From Thalassotalea sp. PP2-459 (GTDB taxonomy: Bacteria; Pseudomonadota; Gammaproteobacteria; Enterobacterales; Alteromonadaceae), in assembly GCF_001913705.1 (NCBI RefSeq), contig NZ_MKQD01000019.1, forward strand, positions 124,001 to 188,000: a stretch of 64,000 bases of DNA, read 5' to 3'. Under the pieces are notes generated by a model. That model made no database searches and had not been told where the DNA came from. It saw nothing but the letters and a program-made list of their open reading frames with translations. Shown in pieces: positions 36,281-45,272 of the stretch (position 1 is the stretch's first letter; each line of letters begins with the position of its first letter). A program made the translations under genes and the position numbers.

Positions 36281-36636
36281 ATTACCCCCCCGATGAAACG
36301 CACTCATATACCATGGGGATAAAATTATCTTACATTGTTTTGCTGCCGTTTGCTGGCGCAACGTAAAACAAGATAAACACGATATATGGCATGGTAGTGA
36401 ACACGAACAAGTAGTACATGCGTTTGCGCCTGAAGCCTAAACACCAACAAAGTGTGGTTAACGATCTAAACGTGGCAAGGTGAGGTGCTAGTGACACGTT
36501 GGCAATTACCTAAATTGATAGTTGAGAGCACATAAAGCAATGATAGCTAACTGAAATGATAGATTTGTCGTGTTAACAAAAATAACCAAAGGCTTAGGGT
36601 AAGGGATCTAAACCTTTGGTTAACTTGTTACCAGCG
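36281..36636. other. Intergenic region with possible gene remnants and a terminator
   Basis: 356 bp without an intact gene. A start-less open stretch at 36297-36440 (plus) translates to a His/Trp-rich peptide with YHGDKIILHCFAA and DKHDIWHGS. Its G-D, aromatic and D-K-x-D-x-W spacing loosely recalls a CBM5/12 chitin-binding module. A second start-less piece at 36470-36535 in another frame reads TWQGEVLVTRWQLP. They may be remains of a lost gene, but this is weak. The receptor terminator lies at 36583-36622. Confidence 0.35.
36583..36622 (-). terminator. Terminator of the second TonB receptor gene
   Basis: TAACCAAAGG at 36583-36592 pairs with CCTTTGGTTA at 36613-36622, and the stem extends inward through CTTAG/CTAAA with one mismatch to about 14 bp. 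On the minus strand it is followed by TTTTTG. It lies 14 bp after the receptor stop codon. Confidence 0.75.
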
Positions 36637-39186
36637 TTAAAACTTCACGCTAGCGCCAACAAAGTAACGAGCACCATATTCATCAACACTGTGGTAAACG
36701 TTATATTCAGGTAAGGTAGTTACACGCGCTTCATTTAAAATATTCACACCCTCTATAGAAATATCAACATTATCTGTTACGTGCCAAACAAACGAAGCAT
36801 CAAGTTGATAATAAGGTTTGTTTGTTGCAAGTGCGCTACTTTCAAAGCTTTGCCACTCATCACGTGCGTTGTAGGCAATACGAGCGCTAACGTCTTCGTT
36901 TTCGTAGTAGCCTGATAAATTAAATGAATTTTGAGAAACTCGATCTAACCGTTCCTTTTGACCGGCTGGGTTGATTAAAGAACTGTCGGTATAAGTATAA
37001 TTAAACTGCACACCGAAGCCATTACCAAAATCTTGTTGGTATTGAAATTCAACGCCTGAAACGTCAGCCGTGCCGACATTACGTGAACGAGTCACTAAAC
37101 AAGTTTCTGAGCATCCGGCTAAGGATTCCTGTGCGGCAGTTGTGTAGATATAATCACTAATATTTTTCTTAAACAGTGTTGCTCCTAATAATGATGAAGG
37201 ATCAAAATACCATTCAATGCCTAAATCATATTGATCTGACTTATAAGGCTCTATATCAGGATTACCGATTGTTGCGGTACCCATGGTAGGCACTAAACTC
37301 GCTGACATCTTCATTTGGTCGTAATCTGGTCGAGCAACACTAGAGCCCGCTGCAAATCGTACTAATAAATCTTCTGTTACGTCAGCAACGACATTTATAC
37401 TCGGTAGAATATTGGTGTAAGATTTCTTTCCTGTTGATGGCTTTCCGTCTATTTCGCCTGTTGAGTTCACATCAGTCTCTACAATTCTCACACCGATATT
37501 ACCGCGAAAACCGTCACCGCTAAAGTTAGCTTTTGCATATGCTGAAGTGATACTTTCATCGATTAAAAAAGCTTCGGTTATGCGCAAGGCACCTTGATTA
37601 TCTTTCGCATATTGCCAAATGTCTCTATTGATCACGGCGAATGACGATAGCGTTCCATCTCTGCCTTCTTTGCTGTGTAAACCAGAGACAGTGCCACCAT
37701 TGTAATCAGCTAAGGTTAAACCGTCGTTCATGGCGCTAGCAAGTATACCGTCATCGTAACGGTCAATGCGGGCTGAAAACTCCTGATCTTGATATTTAAT
37801 GCCCGATTTAATAGATGTAAAAATACCAAAGTCTAATTCATGAACAACATCAATTTGATAGTAATTGATTTCATTATCACGGATATTATTTAAGTAGCTA
37901 AACTCACTATGGATCATCATTTGCTCATGATCTAAGGCATAATCTGGGTGAGTTAACTCAAGCTCTAATGGTCCAGAAGTATCAAACGTAAACCCTGTTT
38001 TTTCACTCTCGGCAATATTGCCCCACCATGTACTTGATTGAAGTCCTCTGGACTTGGCGGTTGATTGACCAATTACCGCGTTTAATGACCAACTATCAGT
38101 TTGGTATTCAGCGGTTAAATTGAGCACATCCATTTCCATTTTGGGTTTACGTAATACGGCATTATTAAACAGTGGTACTAACGGCTGAGCACCGCCGAAA
38201 GGAACCGTTGTCACGCGTGTTGTTACGCCTTTATCATTTACAACGGCTGTTGTGCCATCGTATTGTGAAAATAATGCCGGAATGGCGAACATGGCCGTAT
38301 TGACGTGATCATTCTCAAGGGTAAATTTGTTATAATCTGCAATTAATTGTAATTGTTCTGTTGCCTGGTATTGCAAAGTAACCTGTGAACTCTCACGTTT
38401 ACGTTCTTCGTCAAATAATATGGATGCCATTGCGCCTGGAGCGACAGGAATATTTCCAAGAGAGTCGGCGGGTTTCGCTAATGGCTCACCAAAAGAGCGC
38501 AAGGTTTCGCGGTATACACTTTGATTTTCAACAGAATGTGCTACTAAAAAGCCTAAGCTTTCATTGTCATTTTTCCAACTGTAAAGCCCTGAACCGTTAG
38601 CTGTCCAGTCGCCAGCTGATTTACTATACGCACCTTCTGTCGAAGCAAAAAAAGTATTACTTTCAACACTAAGTGGACGACGTGTTTTTAAATTAATGGT
38701 GCCACCAAGCGCGCCTTCATTAATATCAGCTTCAACTGATTTATAAACATCTAAGCCGCCTATTTGTTCTGCGGATAACAACTCAAAATTAAAGCTACGA
38801 TTAAAAGGCGCTAAGTCAAACCAGCCAACCGAAGCGACATTTTGACCATTTAATAACACCATACTGTGTTGGGGAGCTGTGCCTCGTACTGTTACGCCAT
38901 CAACTTCTGAAAAGTCACGCGAGACAGTTACACCAGGAATGCGTTGTAATGCGTCACCGATATTTTTGTCTGGAAATTTACCAATATCTTCAGCAGAAAT
39001 TGAATCTATTACCGCATCAGTAAAGCGTTTATTGTTTAATGCCTGAGAAAGACTTCCTCGAATACCTTTTACTTCGATTACTTCTACTTTTTCTGAGGTA
39101 GATTGTTCTGCATAAGCATTTACGCTGTAGCCGGATAAGGCAGCGGTGATTGCTAATGCAAGGTAACTGGCGACTGGTGTTTTCAT
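36637..39186 (-). CDS. TonB-dependent receptor of the sugar-uptake locus
   Basis: An 849-residue outer-membrane receptor of the Caulobacter-type carbohydrate group. A signal peptide (cleavage after VNAYA, residue ~26) is followed by a TonB-box region VEVIEVKGIRGSLSQAL, and the plug (about 50-170) contains AEDIGKFPDKNIGDALQRIPGV, VRGTAPQHSMVLLNGQ and ADINEGALGGTINLKTRRPL. The barrel ends in ARYFVGASVKF. This plug style (K-F-P-D-x-N, ALGGTI) is typical of receptors for oligosaccharides. It is the last gene of a minus-strand set with a GH3 enzyme and a ribose-type ABC importer. The 129-bp gap before it contains a 35-bp near-perfect palindrome. The substrate is probably a beta-linked (possibly GlcNAc-containing) oligosaccharide, inferred from context. 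Confidence 0.93.
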   Translation of the reverse strand: MKTPVASYLALAITAALSGYSVNAYAEQSTSEKVEVIEVKGIRGSLSQALNNKRFTDAVIDSISAEDIGKFPDKNIGDALQRIPGVTVSRDFSEVDGVTVRGTAPQHSMVLLNGQNVASVGWFDLAPFNRSFNFELLSAEQIGGLDVYKSVEADINEGALGGTINLKTRRPLSVESNTFFASTEGAYSKSAGDWTANGSGLYSWKNDNESLGFLVAHSVENQSVYRETLRSFGEPLAKPADSLGNIPVAPGAMASILFDEERKRESSQVTLQYQATEQLQLIADYNKFTLENDHVNTAMFAIPALFSQYDGTTAVVNDKGVTTRVTTVPFGGAQPLVPLFNNAVLRKPKMEMDVLNLTAEYQTDSWSLNAVIGQSTAKSRGLQSSTWWGNIAESEKTGFTFDTSGPLELELTHPDYALDHEQMMIHSEFSYLNNIRDNEINYYQIDVVHELDFGIFTSIKSGIKYQDQEFSARIDRYDDGILASAMNDGLTLADYNGGTVSGLHSKEGRDGTLSSFAVINRDIWQYAKDNQGALRITEAFLIDESITSAYAKANFSGDGFRGNIGVRIVETDVNSTGEIDGKPSTGKKSYTNILPSINVVADVTEDLLVRFAAGSSVARPDYDQMKMSASLVPTMGTATIGNPDIEPYKSDQYDLGIEWYFDPSSLLGATLFKKNISDYIYTTAAQESLAGCSETCLVTRSRNVGTADVSGVEFQYQQDFGNGFGVQFNYTYTDSSLINPAGQKERLDRVSQNSFNLSGYYENEDVSARIAYNARDEWQSFESSALATNKPYYQLDASFVWHVTDNVDISIEGVNILNEARVTTLPEYNVYHSVDEYGARYFVGASVKF

Positions 39187-39237
39187 CTTGTTATTTTCCT
39201 TTTAGCTATTTGTTTTAGTTATGTATTCGTTTTATTT

Positions 39238-39272
39238 TTAATAATTAGTAAAATAATTATACTAATTATTAA
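39238..39272. promoter_or_regulatory. 35-bp near-perfect palindrome upstream of the TonB receptor
   Basis: The sequence from 39238 to 39272 is symmetrical around 39255, with only one mismatched pair (39251/39259). Its outer arms contain AATAATTAGT and ACTAATTATT. It lies 52 bp before the receptor start codon. It has the same length and AT-rich character as the palindrome in front of the ROK regulator gene but a different sequence. A regulator-binding site is inferred. Confidence 0.55.
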
Positions 39273-39281
39273 TCAATCAAT

Positions 39282-39296
39282 TTGACTAAATGTCAA
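39282..39296. promoter_or_regulatory. Dyad TTGAC-N5-GTCAA upstream of the TonB receptor
   Basis: A perfect 5-5-5 palindrome. It uses the TTGAC/GTCAA half-sites that also form the core of the palindrome before the ROK gene (43906-43940), but in the opposite arrangement. It may be a second, weaker operator for the same regulator. Confidence 0.4.
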
Positions 39297-39315
39297 TCAT
39301 TAATTTGATTATTTT

Positions 39316-40920
39316 TTACACTTTTTTAATAAGGTATTGCGCGAGTGCGCGAGCACTAAGGGCTCTACTTGAATAACTACATAAATAAGTTTGTAAGCTT
39401 GGAAAATGCTTCAGTTCATAATCGGAACGACAAGCTATCACGATAAGTCGCTGCTGAAATAGATTGAGTAAGCCTATTACTTTTTGTTGTTGCTCATCTG
39501 TATCAAAGCTTTCACCGGGGAGTGGATAATCTTCAGTGGTGATAATAATAGGATCATCACTGGTGAATGCTGGATGATCTTCGTTGAGCTGTTCAAGTGG
39601 TACTAGGGTGTAATTAGCGCCAAGTGTTGTTAGTTCGCTTATCAACGCTTGACGGGCAGGTACGGGATCATTTGGCCCTATACCTCTCGAGTTTACTAAA
39701 GATTCATAACACTGTTCATTCGCGGCAAATGTTAGGTAGAAATGCCGACCATTTAACGGCAACCAGTTAGCATGGTTTCTTAATAATTTAATGCTTTGAC
39801 TGCATGATTGCTGGGCGATCTCTTGACACCGCTTTTTGGAAAATTGAGTGTGATTTACTGGCTGCTGTAGTTTTTGGTAGCGCATACATAATACTTTTGC
39901 TAACGCGTTATCAATGACAGATAGGGGGAGTTTTTGTTGTTGTACGGCATCAATAACCCCCTGAATAGTTTGTTGTTGTATTTCTTTGTAGGGGGTTTCT
40001 TGGTTTTCGTAATGTTCTTCACTTAACATGATCAAATGAGCCCCTGCGTTCAGTGCTTGCACTGCTGCGTGCTCTGGTTGATAATTTTTACGCATTGCCC
40101 ACATATTCATACTATCGGTAATAATTAAACCATCGAAGCCCATTTGCTCTTTCAATAACGTTGTTAAAATCGGGTAGGACAATGTTGCAGGATTTTCAGC
40201 ATCAAGTTGTGGGTAACAGATATGACTGGTCATGATCATAGCAACGCCTGCATTGATTGCATGCGAAAAAGGTAATAAATCTTGTTGTGTGAGTTCGGCA
40301 AGTGATTTGTCAACTGTAGGTAACGATCTATGGCTATCTGTTTTTGTGTCGCCATGCCCTGGAAAGTGTTTTGCACAAGCAACATTACTTGATTTTTGTA
40401 CCCCTTCAACTGCTGCTTTTACATGTAAAGCTACGTGCTCTGCTTGTTCGCCAAAGGCACGCTGACCAATGATAGGGTTATCAGGATTGGCATTGACGTC
40501 TGCACAAGGAGAGAGCAACGTATTATAACCAATGGTTTGCATTTGCTCTGCAAATACTTGATACATATTTTGTGTTAATTGTGTATCGTTTGCGATGCCT
40601 AACGCTAAATTGCCGGGGCCTAAATCCGTTTCGTTAGTCAATATGCCCCAAGCGCCTTCCTGATCTACTGCGAGAATCAAGGGGGCGTCACATGCGCGAA
40701 GGCTTGCCTGTGTTTGCAGTGTTTGTGCGAGTGTTGATGCAGCTTGGCTAGTTTTAGCATTATCATCGGTAATATAAAAACCACCAATATGATAATCACG
40801 GACAAGACTTTTGGCATAATCAATATCTTCCCCAGCGAAAGCAAGCACAAATAATTGACCAACCTTTTCTGGTAACGATAAGCTTGCAATTAAGGTATTA
40901 ACTTTATGTGTGAAATCCAT
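39316..40920 (-). CDS. GH3-family beta-N-acetylglucosaminidase-like enzyme (NagZ-like, two-domain)
   Basis: A cytoplasmic glycoside hydrolase of 534 residues from the ATG at 40920, which has AAGGA at a good distance; a GTG directly before it also fits. It has no signal peptide. The N-terminal TIM barrel has AVDQEGAWG, the NagZ hallmark KHFPGHGDTKTDSH near residue 188 (the His-Asp acid/base pair) and the nucleophile Asp in IITDSMNM near 269. A C-terminal alpha/beta domain (about 370-534) is absent from short NagZ enzymes such as that of E. coli. It would hydrolyse beta-GlcNAc-type disaccharides imported by the adjacent ABC transporter. The gene lies between the transporter and the TonB receptor on the same strand. 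Confidence 0.9.
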   Translation of the reverse strand: MDFTHKVNTLIASLSLPEKVGQLFVLAFAGEDIDYAKSLVRDYHIGGFYITDDNAKTSQAASTLAQTLQTQASLRACDAPLILAVDQEGAWGILTNETDLGPGNLALGIANDTQLTQNMYQVFAEQMQTIGYNTLLSPCADVNANPDNPIIGQRAFGEQAEHVALHVKAAVEGVQKSSNVACAKHFPGHGDTKTDSHRSLPTVDKSLAELTQQDLLPFSHAINAGVAMIMTSHICYPQLDAENPATLSYPILTTLLKEQMGFDGLIITDSMNMWAMRKNYQPEHAAVQALNAGAHLIMLSEEHYENQETPYKEIQQQTIQGVIDAVQQQKLPLSVIDNALAKVLCMRYQKLQQPVNHTQFSKKRCQEIAQQSCSQSIKLLRNHANWLPLNGRHFYLTFAANEQCYESLVNSRGIGPNDPVPARQALISELTTLGANYTLVPLEQLNEDHPAFTSDDPIIITTEDYPLPGESFDTDEQQQKVIGLLNLFQQRLIVIACRSDYELKHFPSLQTYLCSYSSRALSARALAQYLIKKV

Positions 40921-40999
40921 CACTTTTCCTTGAATAAAAACATGACTTTCCCGACTCGATGAACACGAGCATAATTTTTAAGGGCTTTTTTTAAAATGT

Positions 41000-41776
41000 T
41001 TAAGCGGCGCTAACGCTTGCGCCAGTGATTAAACTCACTAACTGCTCTTTACTGACTTCTTTTACAGAGACATCGGCTGTCGAAGTACCTTGATATAAAA
41101 CAACGGCGCGATCACAAGTTTCACTAACATGTTGCATATTATGACTGATTAATAACACCGCAACCCCTTGACCACTGATGATGTTAATTAATTCATTAAC
41201 TTGCGCACTTTGTTCTACACCTAATGCCGCTGTCGGTTCGTCCATTATGACAATATCTGCTCCCCAATTGACCGCTCGTGCGATAGCCACAGCTTGCCGT
41301 TGGCCGCCTGATAGGTTGTGAATTTTTTCGGTGTAACTAGGTATACGACTGTTTAATCGGTTAAGTGCCTTACGACCTTTTTGTTCCATCGCCTTGGTAT
41401 CAAGCCACCCTAGCCAGGCAAGTATGGGGTTTTTATGGCGAATTTCTCGGTTTAAAAAGAGGTTTTCTGTGATATTAAATTCTGGCACCATGGCTAGATC
41501 TTGAAATACAGTCTCGATACCGCATGCGCGTGCATCTAAAGGAGACGTTATCGAGACAGGTTGTTCATTGACTAATATTTCACCTGAATCAGGTTGATGT
41601 ATGCCAGAGATACATCGTACTAACGTTGATTTACCTGCACCGTTATCACCAAGTAATCCAACAACTTCTCCTTTGTTGATGGTGAAAGAAACGTTTTTAA
41701 GTGCTTGTACGCCGCCGAAGCTTTTACTGATGTTGTTAACTTCTAATGCAACTTGATCGAGTGCTGTTCTAACCAT
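41000..41776 (-). CDS. Sugar ABC transporter ATP-binding protein (single nucleotide-binding domain)
   Basis: An ATPase of 258 residues from the ATG at 41776, which has AAGGAG 7 nt upstream. This start overlaps the last 8 bases of the permease gene, so the two are translationally coupled. Motifs: Walker A GDNGAGKST, signature LSGGQ, Walker B VIMDEPTAALG and an H-loop ISHNM. RbsA-type ATPases usually carry two such domains in about 500 residues; here there is only one, so it must act as a homodimer. This matches the short FrcA-like type of ribose/fructose importers. It powers uptake through the adjacent permease. Confidence 0.92.
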   Translation of the reverse strand: MVRTALDQVALEVNNISKSFGGVQALKNVSFTINKGEVVGLLGDNGAGKSTLVRCISGIHQPDSGEILVNEQPVSITSPLDARACGIETVFQDLAMVPEFNITENLFLNREIRHKNPILAWLGWLDTKAMEQKGRKALNRLNSRIPSYTEKIHNLSGGQRQAVAIARAVNWGADIVIMDEPTAALGVEQSAQVNELINIISGQGVAVLLISHNMQHVSETCDRAVVLYQGTSTADVSVKEVSKEQLVSLITGASVSAA

Positions 41777-42737
41777 TTTTAAGCTCCTTAATACCAATAG
41801 CAACGGCAATAATTAAGATGATGCCCCGAGCGATCATTTGTTCGTTGGTGGAAAAACCCGATAAGATCAGTCCATTATTGATCATACCCATCAGTAATGA
41901 TCCTAAAATGGCACCAACAATACTGGCTCTACCACCGAATAAACTGGTGCCTCCAATAGCAACCGCAGCAATAACTGTCAGTAAATCTGCTTCGCCGAGC
42001 GTATATCTTGCGCCGTGTAATCTTCCTGCATAAAGCAAACCAGCTAACGCTGCTGCACTTGAAGAAATCACTAACGCTGTAAGTCTCACCCTAACAACGT
42101 TTATTCCCATGGCTCGTGCCGCTTTTGGACTTCCTCCAGCAGCCAATAAGTGACGACCAAAGGCTAATTTGTTTAAAACCACAAAGGCAACTAATGCAAT
42201 TGCTAGGGTCCATATTAGTAATACTGGGATGCCCCACACTTCGCCAGCACCAAAAAAGAAAGTAAAATCTTGGTTAATGATTGGCACTGATTCTAAATTG
42301 GTTAATTGTCGAGCAAGCCCGGTAACGACACCCATTGTACCGAGTGTGATCAGCAGTGAAGATACCTGTAAACGTTCTATTAACAAGCCATTAATTAAGC
42401 CAATTGTTATGCCGACTAATAATGCACCAGCTATCGCCAAAGGAATGCCGGTGTGTTGAAGTAACAGCGCACCCACTAACGCGGAAAGTGCAACAACAGA
42501 GCCAATAGATAAATCAATATGGCCAACGGCAAGCGCAAAAGTTAAACCGATTGCCATAATCGTTACTGGTGCGGTTTGCCGAATGATGTTCATGAAGTTA
42601 TTGACGCTTAAAAATGCAGTGTCATGTAGGGCAATGGCAAAGATTAATAAAACAGCGAAGAAGATATAATAGATAAAGGCTTCGCGCTTTAATGCCAGTT
42701 GCTTAAAGTTAAGTCGTTGAGATTGAGTAATAATCAC
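41769..42737 (-). CDS. Sugar ABC transporter permease, RbsC-like
   Basis: A 322-residue inner-membrane permease of the BPD_transp_2/RbsC family, with 8-10 hydrophobic helices. Typical segments are LTFALAVGHIDLSIGSVVALSALVGALL near residue 62, the cytoplasmic-loop motif GGSPKAARAMGINVVRVR near 203, and AAVAIGGTSLFGGRASIVGAILG near 262. It forms a homodimer in related ribose-type importers. It is coupled by overlap to the ATPase gene and follows the binding-protein gene by 13 bp, so the three form one operon. Confidence 0.93.
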   Translation of the reverse strand: MIITQSQRLNFKQLALKREAFIYYIFFAVLLIFAIALHDTAFLSVNNFMNIIRQTAPVTIMAIGLTFALAVGHIDLSIGSVVALSALVGALLLQHTGIPLAIAGALLVGITIGLINGLLIERLQVSSLLITLGTMGVVTGLARQLTNLESVPIINQDFTFFFGAGEVWGIPVLLIWTLAIALVAFVVLNKLAFGRHLLAAGGSPKAARAMGINVVRVRLTALVISSSAAALAGLLYAGRLHGARYTLGEADLLTVIAAVAIGGTSLFGGRASIVGAILGSLLMGMINNGLILSGFSTNEQMIARGIILIIAVAIGIKELKNG

Positions 42738-42750
42738 GATGCATTCCTTA

Positions 42751-43836
42751 TTATTGTGCTAATGCACGCGTTAATGTATTAGGTAATGGTTGACTAAAAG
42801 CACGTTGCCAAATGTCAGCGATATTTGCTTTTGTCACTTTATCAAACGGTACAAGCGTGTATGGTGCAGCTTTTTGCCCCAAATGAGCGAGTGCGCCGAG
42901 TTTTGCCATAGTGGCACCGATTGTAAACGGTCGATCAGAAACTACACCGTGCATATTACCTGACATTGCCATGTCAACAAGGTTGCTAACTCCTAAATCA
43001 TGACTGACCACTTTTACATCACGACGACCTTGTGCCCGTAGCGCTTCAATTACGCCTTCTGCGGGTGTATCCCATGAAACATAAATAGCTTTTAAGTTAG
43101 GATGTTGAAGCAAAAGTGCTGCTGCGATATTAGATGTTTCGTGTTCGCTGACGAATCCTTTTTCAGCAATTATTTTTAAGTTTGGAAAATTAGCCAACTC
43201 TTGCTTAAACGCACGATCACGGTTGTTAGTAATAAAATAGTTTGCATCATGATAGATCATTGCTATTTCACCATGACTCTGTGTTGCTGTGGCCATTAAC
43301 TCAGCAGCAGCTTTACCCATACCAACCATATCATCGGTAACAATACCAACGTAATCTTCACCTAACACAAAATCAGGAACAGGATTACTTAAGAGTACTA
43401 ATTTAGCTTTCCCAGCAACAAGTTTCTGATAACTGGTTTTTGCACTCACGCCATCTATTGCTAGCGATAGCACAATGTCAGGTTCAAGCGCGCTAACATT
43501 TTCAATGTCTGCGACTTGTTTAGCAGTATCAAGCTGTGCATCCGTTACGGCGAGCACTTTAATACCAAGTTGTTCAAAGGTTTTTTTTGCGCCAGCTGTC
43601 ACAGCGTTTACCCAAGGGCTAGAGCCGTGCCAAACCAAAGCTGCAGTCAGTGACTTGTTTTTTAACGCCGTTATTTGCGCTGAAGTCATGGTGACATTTT
43701 TAGATGGTTGTGTATGTTCAAGTACTTGAATATTGTTGCTATATCCAGGTAAAGCAATTGTCGTGCTTATGATCACAAGTGCCTTGATCGTAATTGATGA
43801 CATACGGGAATAATGATACCACTTCGCTATTTTCAC
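42751..43836 (-). CDS. Periplasmic sugar-binding protein, RbsB-like
   Basis: A 361-residue type 1 periplasmic-binding protein for the adjacent importer. The start is GTG at 43836 with AAGGAG 8 nt upstream. A hydrophobic signal segment lies at about residues 14-32. The mature protein has the two-lobed Peripla_BP_4 pattern, with AALVWHGSSPWVNAVTAGAKKTFEQLGIKVL, DIVLSLAIDGVSA, and AIYVSWDTPAEGVIEALRAQG near 260. It is the first gene of the minus-strand transport operon. The ligand is a pentose, hexose or small saccharide; the GH3 partner points to a beta-linked amino-sugar compound (inference). Confidence 0.9.
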   Translation of the reverse strand: MKIAKWYHYSRMSSITIKALVIISTTIALPGYSNNIQVLEHTQPSKNVTMTSAQITALKNKSLTAALVWHGSSPWVNAVTAGAKKTFEQLGIKVLAVTDAQLDTAKQVADIENVSALEPDIVLSLAIDGVSAKTSYQKLVAGKAKLVLLSNPVPDFVLGEDYVGIVTDDMVGMGKAAAELMATATQSHGEIAMIYHDANYFITNNRDRAFKQELANFPNLKIIAEKGFVSEHETSNIAAALLLQHPNLKAIYVSWDTPAEGVIEALRAQGRRDVKVVSHDLGVSNLVDMAMSGNMHGVVSDRPFTIGATMAKLGALAHLGQKAAPYTLVPFDKVTKANIADIWQRAFSQPLPNTLTRALAQ

Positions 43837-43905
43837 AGCGCATTCTCCTTAAAACCATTCAAAAGCTGGTCATTTATTATTAATTGGTTAACATATTAGG
43901 GTTGA

Positions 43906-43940
43906 AAAATAATATGTCAAACATTTTGACTTATTATTTT
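43906..43940. promoter_or_regulatory. 35-bp near-perfect palindrome, probable ROK-regulator operator
   Basis: The sequence is symmetrical around 43923 with a single mismatched pair (43915/43931). The core is GTCAAA, CAT, TTTGAC, and the outer arms are AAATAATA/TATTATTT. It lies in the 205-bp spacer between the divergent binding-protein and ROK genes. AT-rich flanks around a TTTG/CAAA core are typical of Mlc/NagC-class (ROK) operators. Control of both genes is inferred. Confidence 0.7.
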
Positions 43941-44041
43941 GTTATCGTGCTATGTTGCATATTTAGTTGTTAAAAGTAGTAAAAATGTTGCTATATGTAG
44001 ATAAATGTTGGTTTATGTGAGTGTATGAGGAATATTAAATA

Positions 44042-45226
44042 GTGAAAGGCTCTAATTCAAAACAGAATAAAGCGCTAAATTTACGACTGGTTTTATCAGA
44101 AATCGTCACACAAGGGCCAATTTCTCGTGTTGAAATCTCTCGACGTACACACTTAACGAAACAAACTATCACTAATTTAGTTGAAGAGCTTTTACATGTT
44201 GCATTGATTGAAGAAGTAGGCATAAAAAAAGAAGGGGCGGTTGGGAAGCCTTCTAAAATGCTTTGTTTAAAAGCTGATTGTGCATACTCTTTAGCTTTTC
44301 GCGTACTTCCTGGCGAGGTAGAAGCAGGATTCTTTAACCTGTCAGGCGAGCGGCAGTATTATGTTCAACAACCTATTAGCGATAAAAACACCTTGAACAG
44401 TGTTGTGCATTGCTTTGAAAAGTTAATGGCGGAGAGTGAATTAACGATAGAAAATATTCTGTCTGTAGGTCTTAGTGTTGGCCAAGTGAACCAACAGAAT
44501 TTACATGATTATCAAGCAACAAAAAGATTACAGCAAGATATCGCTAGTGAACTTAAACTCCCGGTTGCATTAGAAACAACGGCCTCTGCTTGTGCGGCTT
44601 ATCAAATGTTATACGGAGAAGCGAAAAAACTTAACAGTTTTGTTTATGTGCATATTGGTGATGTTGTTGAGTCAGCGGTGGTTTTTGATCGTAAAATTAT
44701 GTTGGGCCAAAATGGGTTGACGGGTGCATTAGGTGATATTTTTGTGACGCCTGAAACAGATCAAGTAACGGGAGAGTTGGGCCGTTTAAATGATTTTGCA
44801 TCGCTGAGCAGTTTAAAACAATATATTGAACAGCCGCTGTTAACCAATGCTCAATTAGCGCAATATTGTGTTGAAAACCGAAACAGTGTTGATCGTTGGA
44901 TTGAAGAGGCTGCTGAACCCATGCGTATTGCGATACATACACTGGAATCAATACTTAATTGCCAAACGATTATCATTGGTGGTGACATCGAAGATAAGGT
45001 GCTTGACAAATTAATCACCCATTTGCGTCCTTATATACCGTCAATCGCTCAATACGGTGAGCGGGATGTTGTCAGATTTATTAAAACGCCAAACGTACAC
45101 CAAATTGCACATAAAGGCGTAGCAACTTTACCGATACATGCCGCATTAAGTAATGAAAACATGCAGACGCTATTAATAAACCCTTTGATAAAGAAAACAC
45201 CCTTACAACACTTGTTATATGAGTAA
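44042..45226 (+). CDS. ROK-family transcriptional regulator with degenerate kinase/zinc motifs
   Basis: A 394-residue regulator of the NagC/Mlc/XylR (ROK) type. The N-terminal winged helix (about 12-70) reads PISRVEISRRTHLTKQTITNLVEELLHVALIEEVG, followed by a ROK-like sugar-binding domain with GQNGLTGALGDIF near 225. The phosphate-binding DxGxT motif and the CxCGxxGCxE zinc motif usual for the family are not visible: the segment after the Gly-rich turn is PETDQVTGELGRLNDF. It is therefore a sensor without kinase activity and possibly without zinc. The start is GTG at 44042, with GAGGA upstream. It is divergent from the ABC operon and is the likely controller of the whole 36637-43836 locus through the palindrome at 43906. 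Confidence 0.88.
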   Translation: MKGSNSKQNKALNLRLVLSEIVTQGPISRVEISRRTHLTKQTITNLVEELLHVALIEEVGIKKEGAVGKPSKMLCLKADCAYSLAFRVLPGEVEAGFFNLSGERQYYVQQPISDKNTLNSVVHCFEKLMAESELTIENILSVGLSVGQVNQQNLHDYQATKRLQQDIASELKLPVALETTASACAAYQMLYGEAKKLNSFVYVHIGDVVESAVVFDRKIMLGQNGLTGALGDIFVTPETDQVTGELGRLNDFASLSSLKQYIEQPLLTNAQLAQYCVENRNSVDRWIEEAAEPMRIAIHTLESILNCQTIIIGGDIEDKVLDKLITHLRPYIPSIAQYGERDVVRFIKTPNVHQIAHKGVATLPIHAALSNENMQTLLINPLIKKTPLQHLLYE

Positions 45227-45272
45227 TCGTGTTTAACTTTTTGATAAAGCGATAGAAAATCACCTTGAAAAA

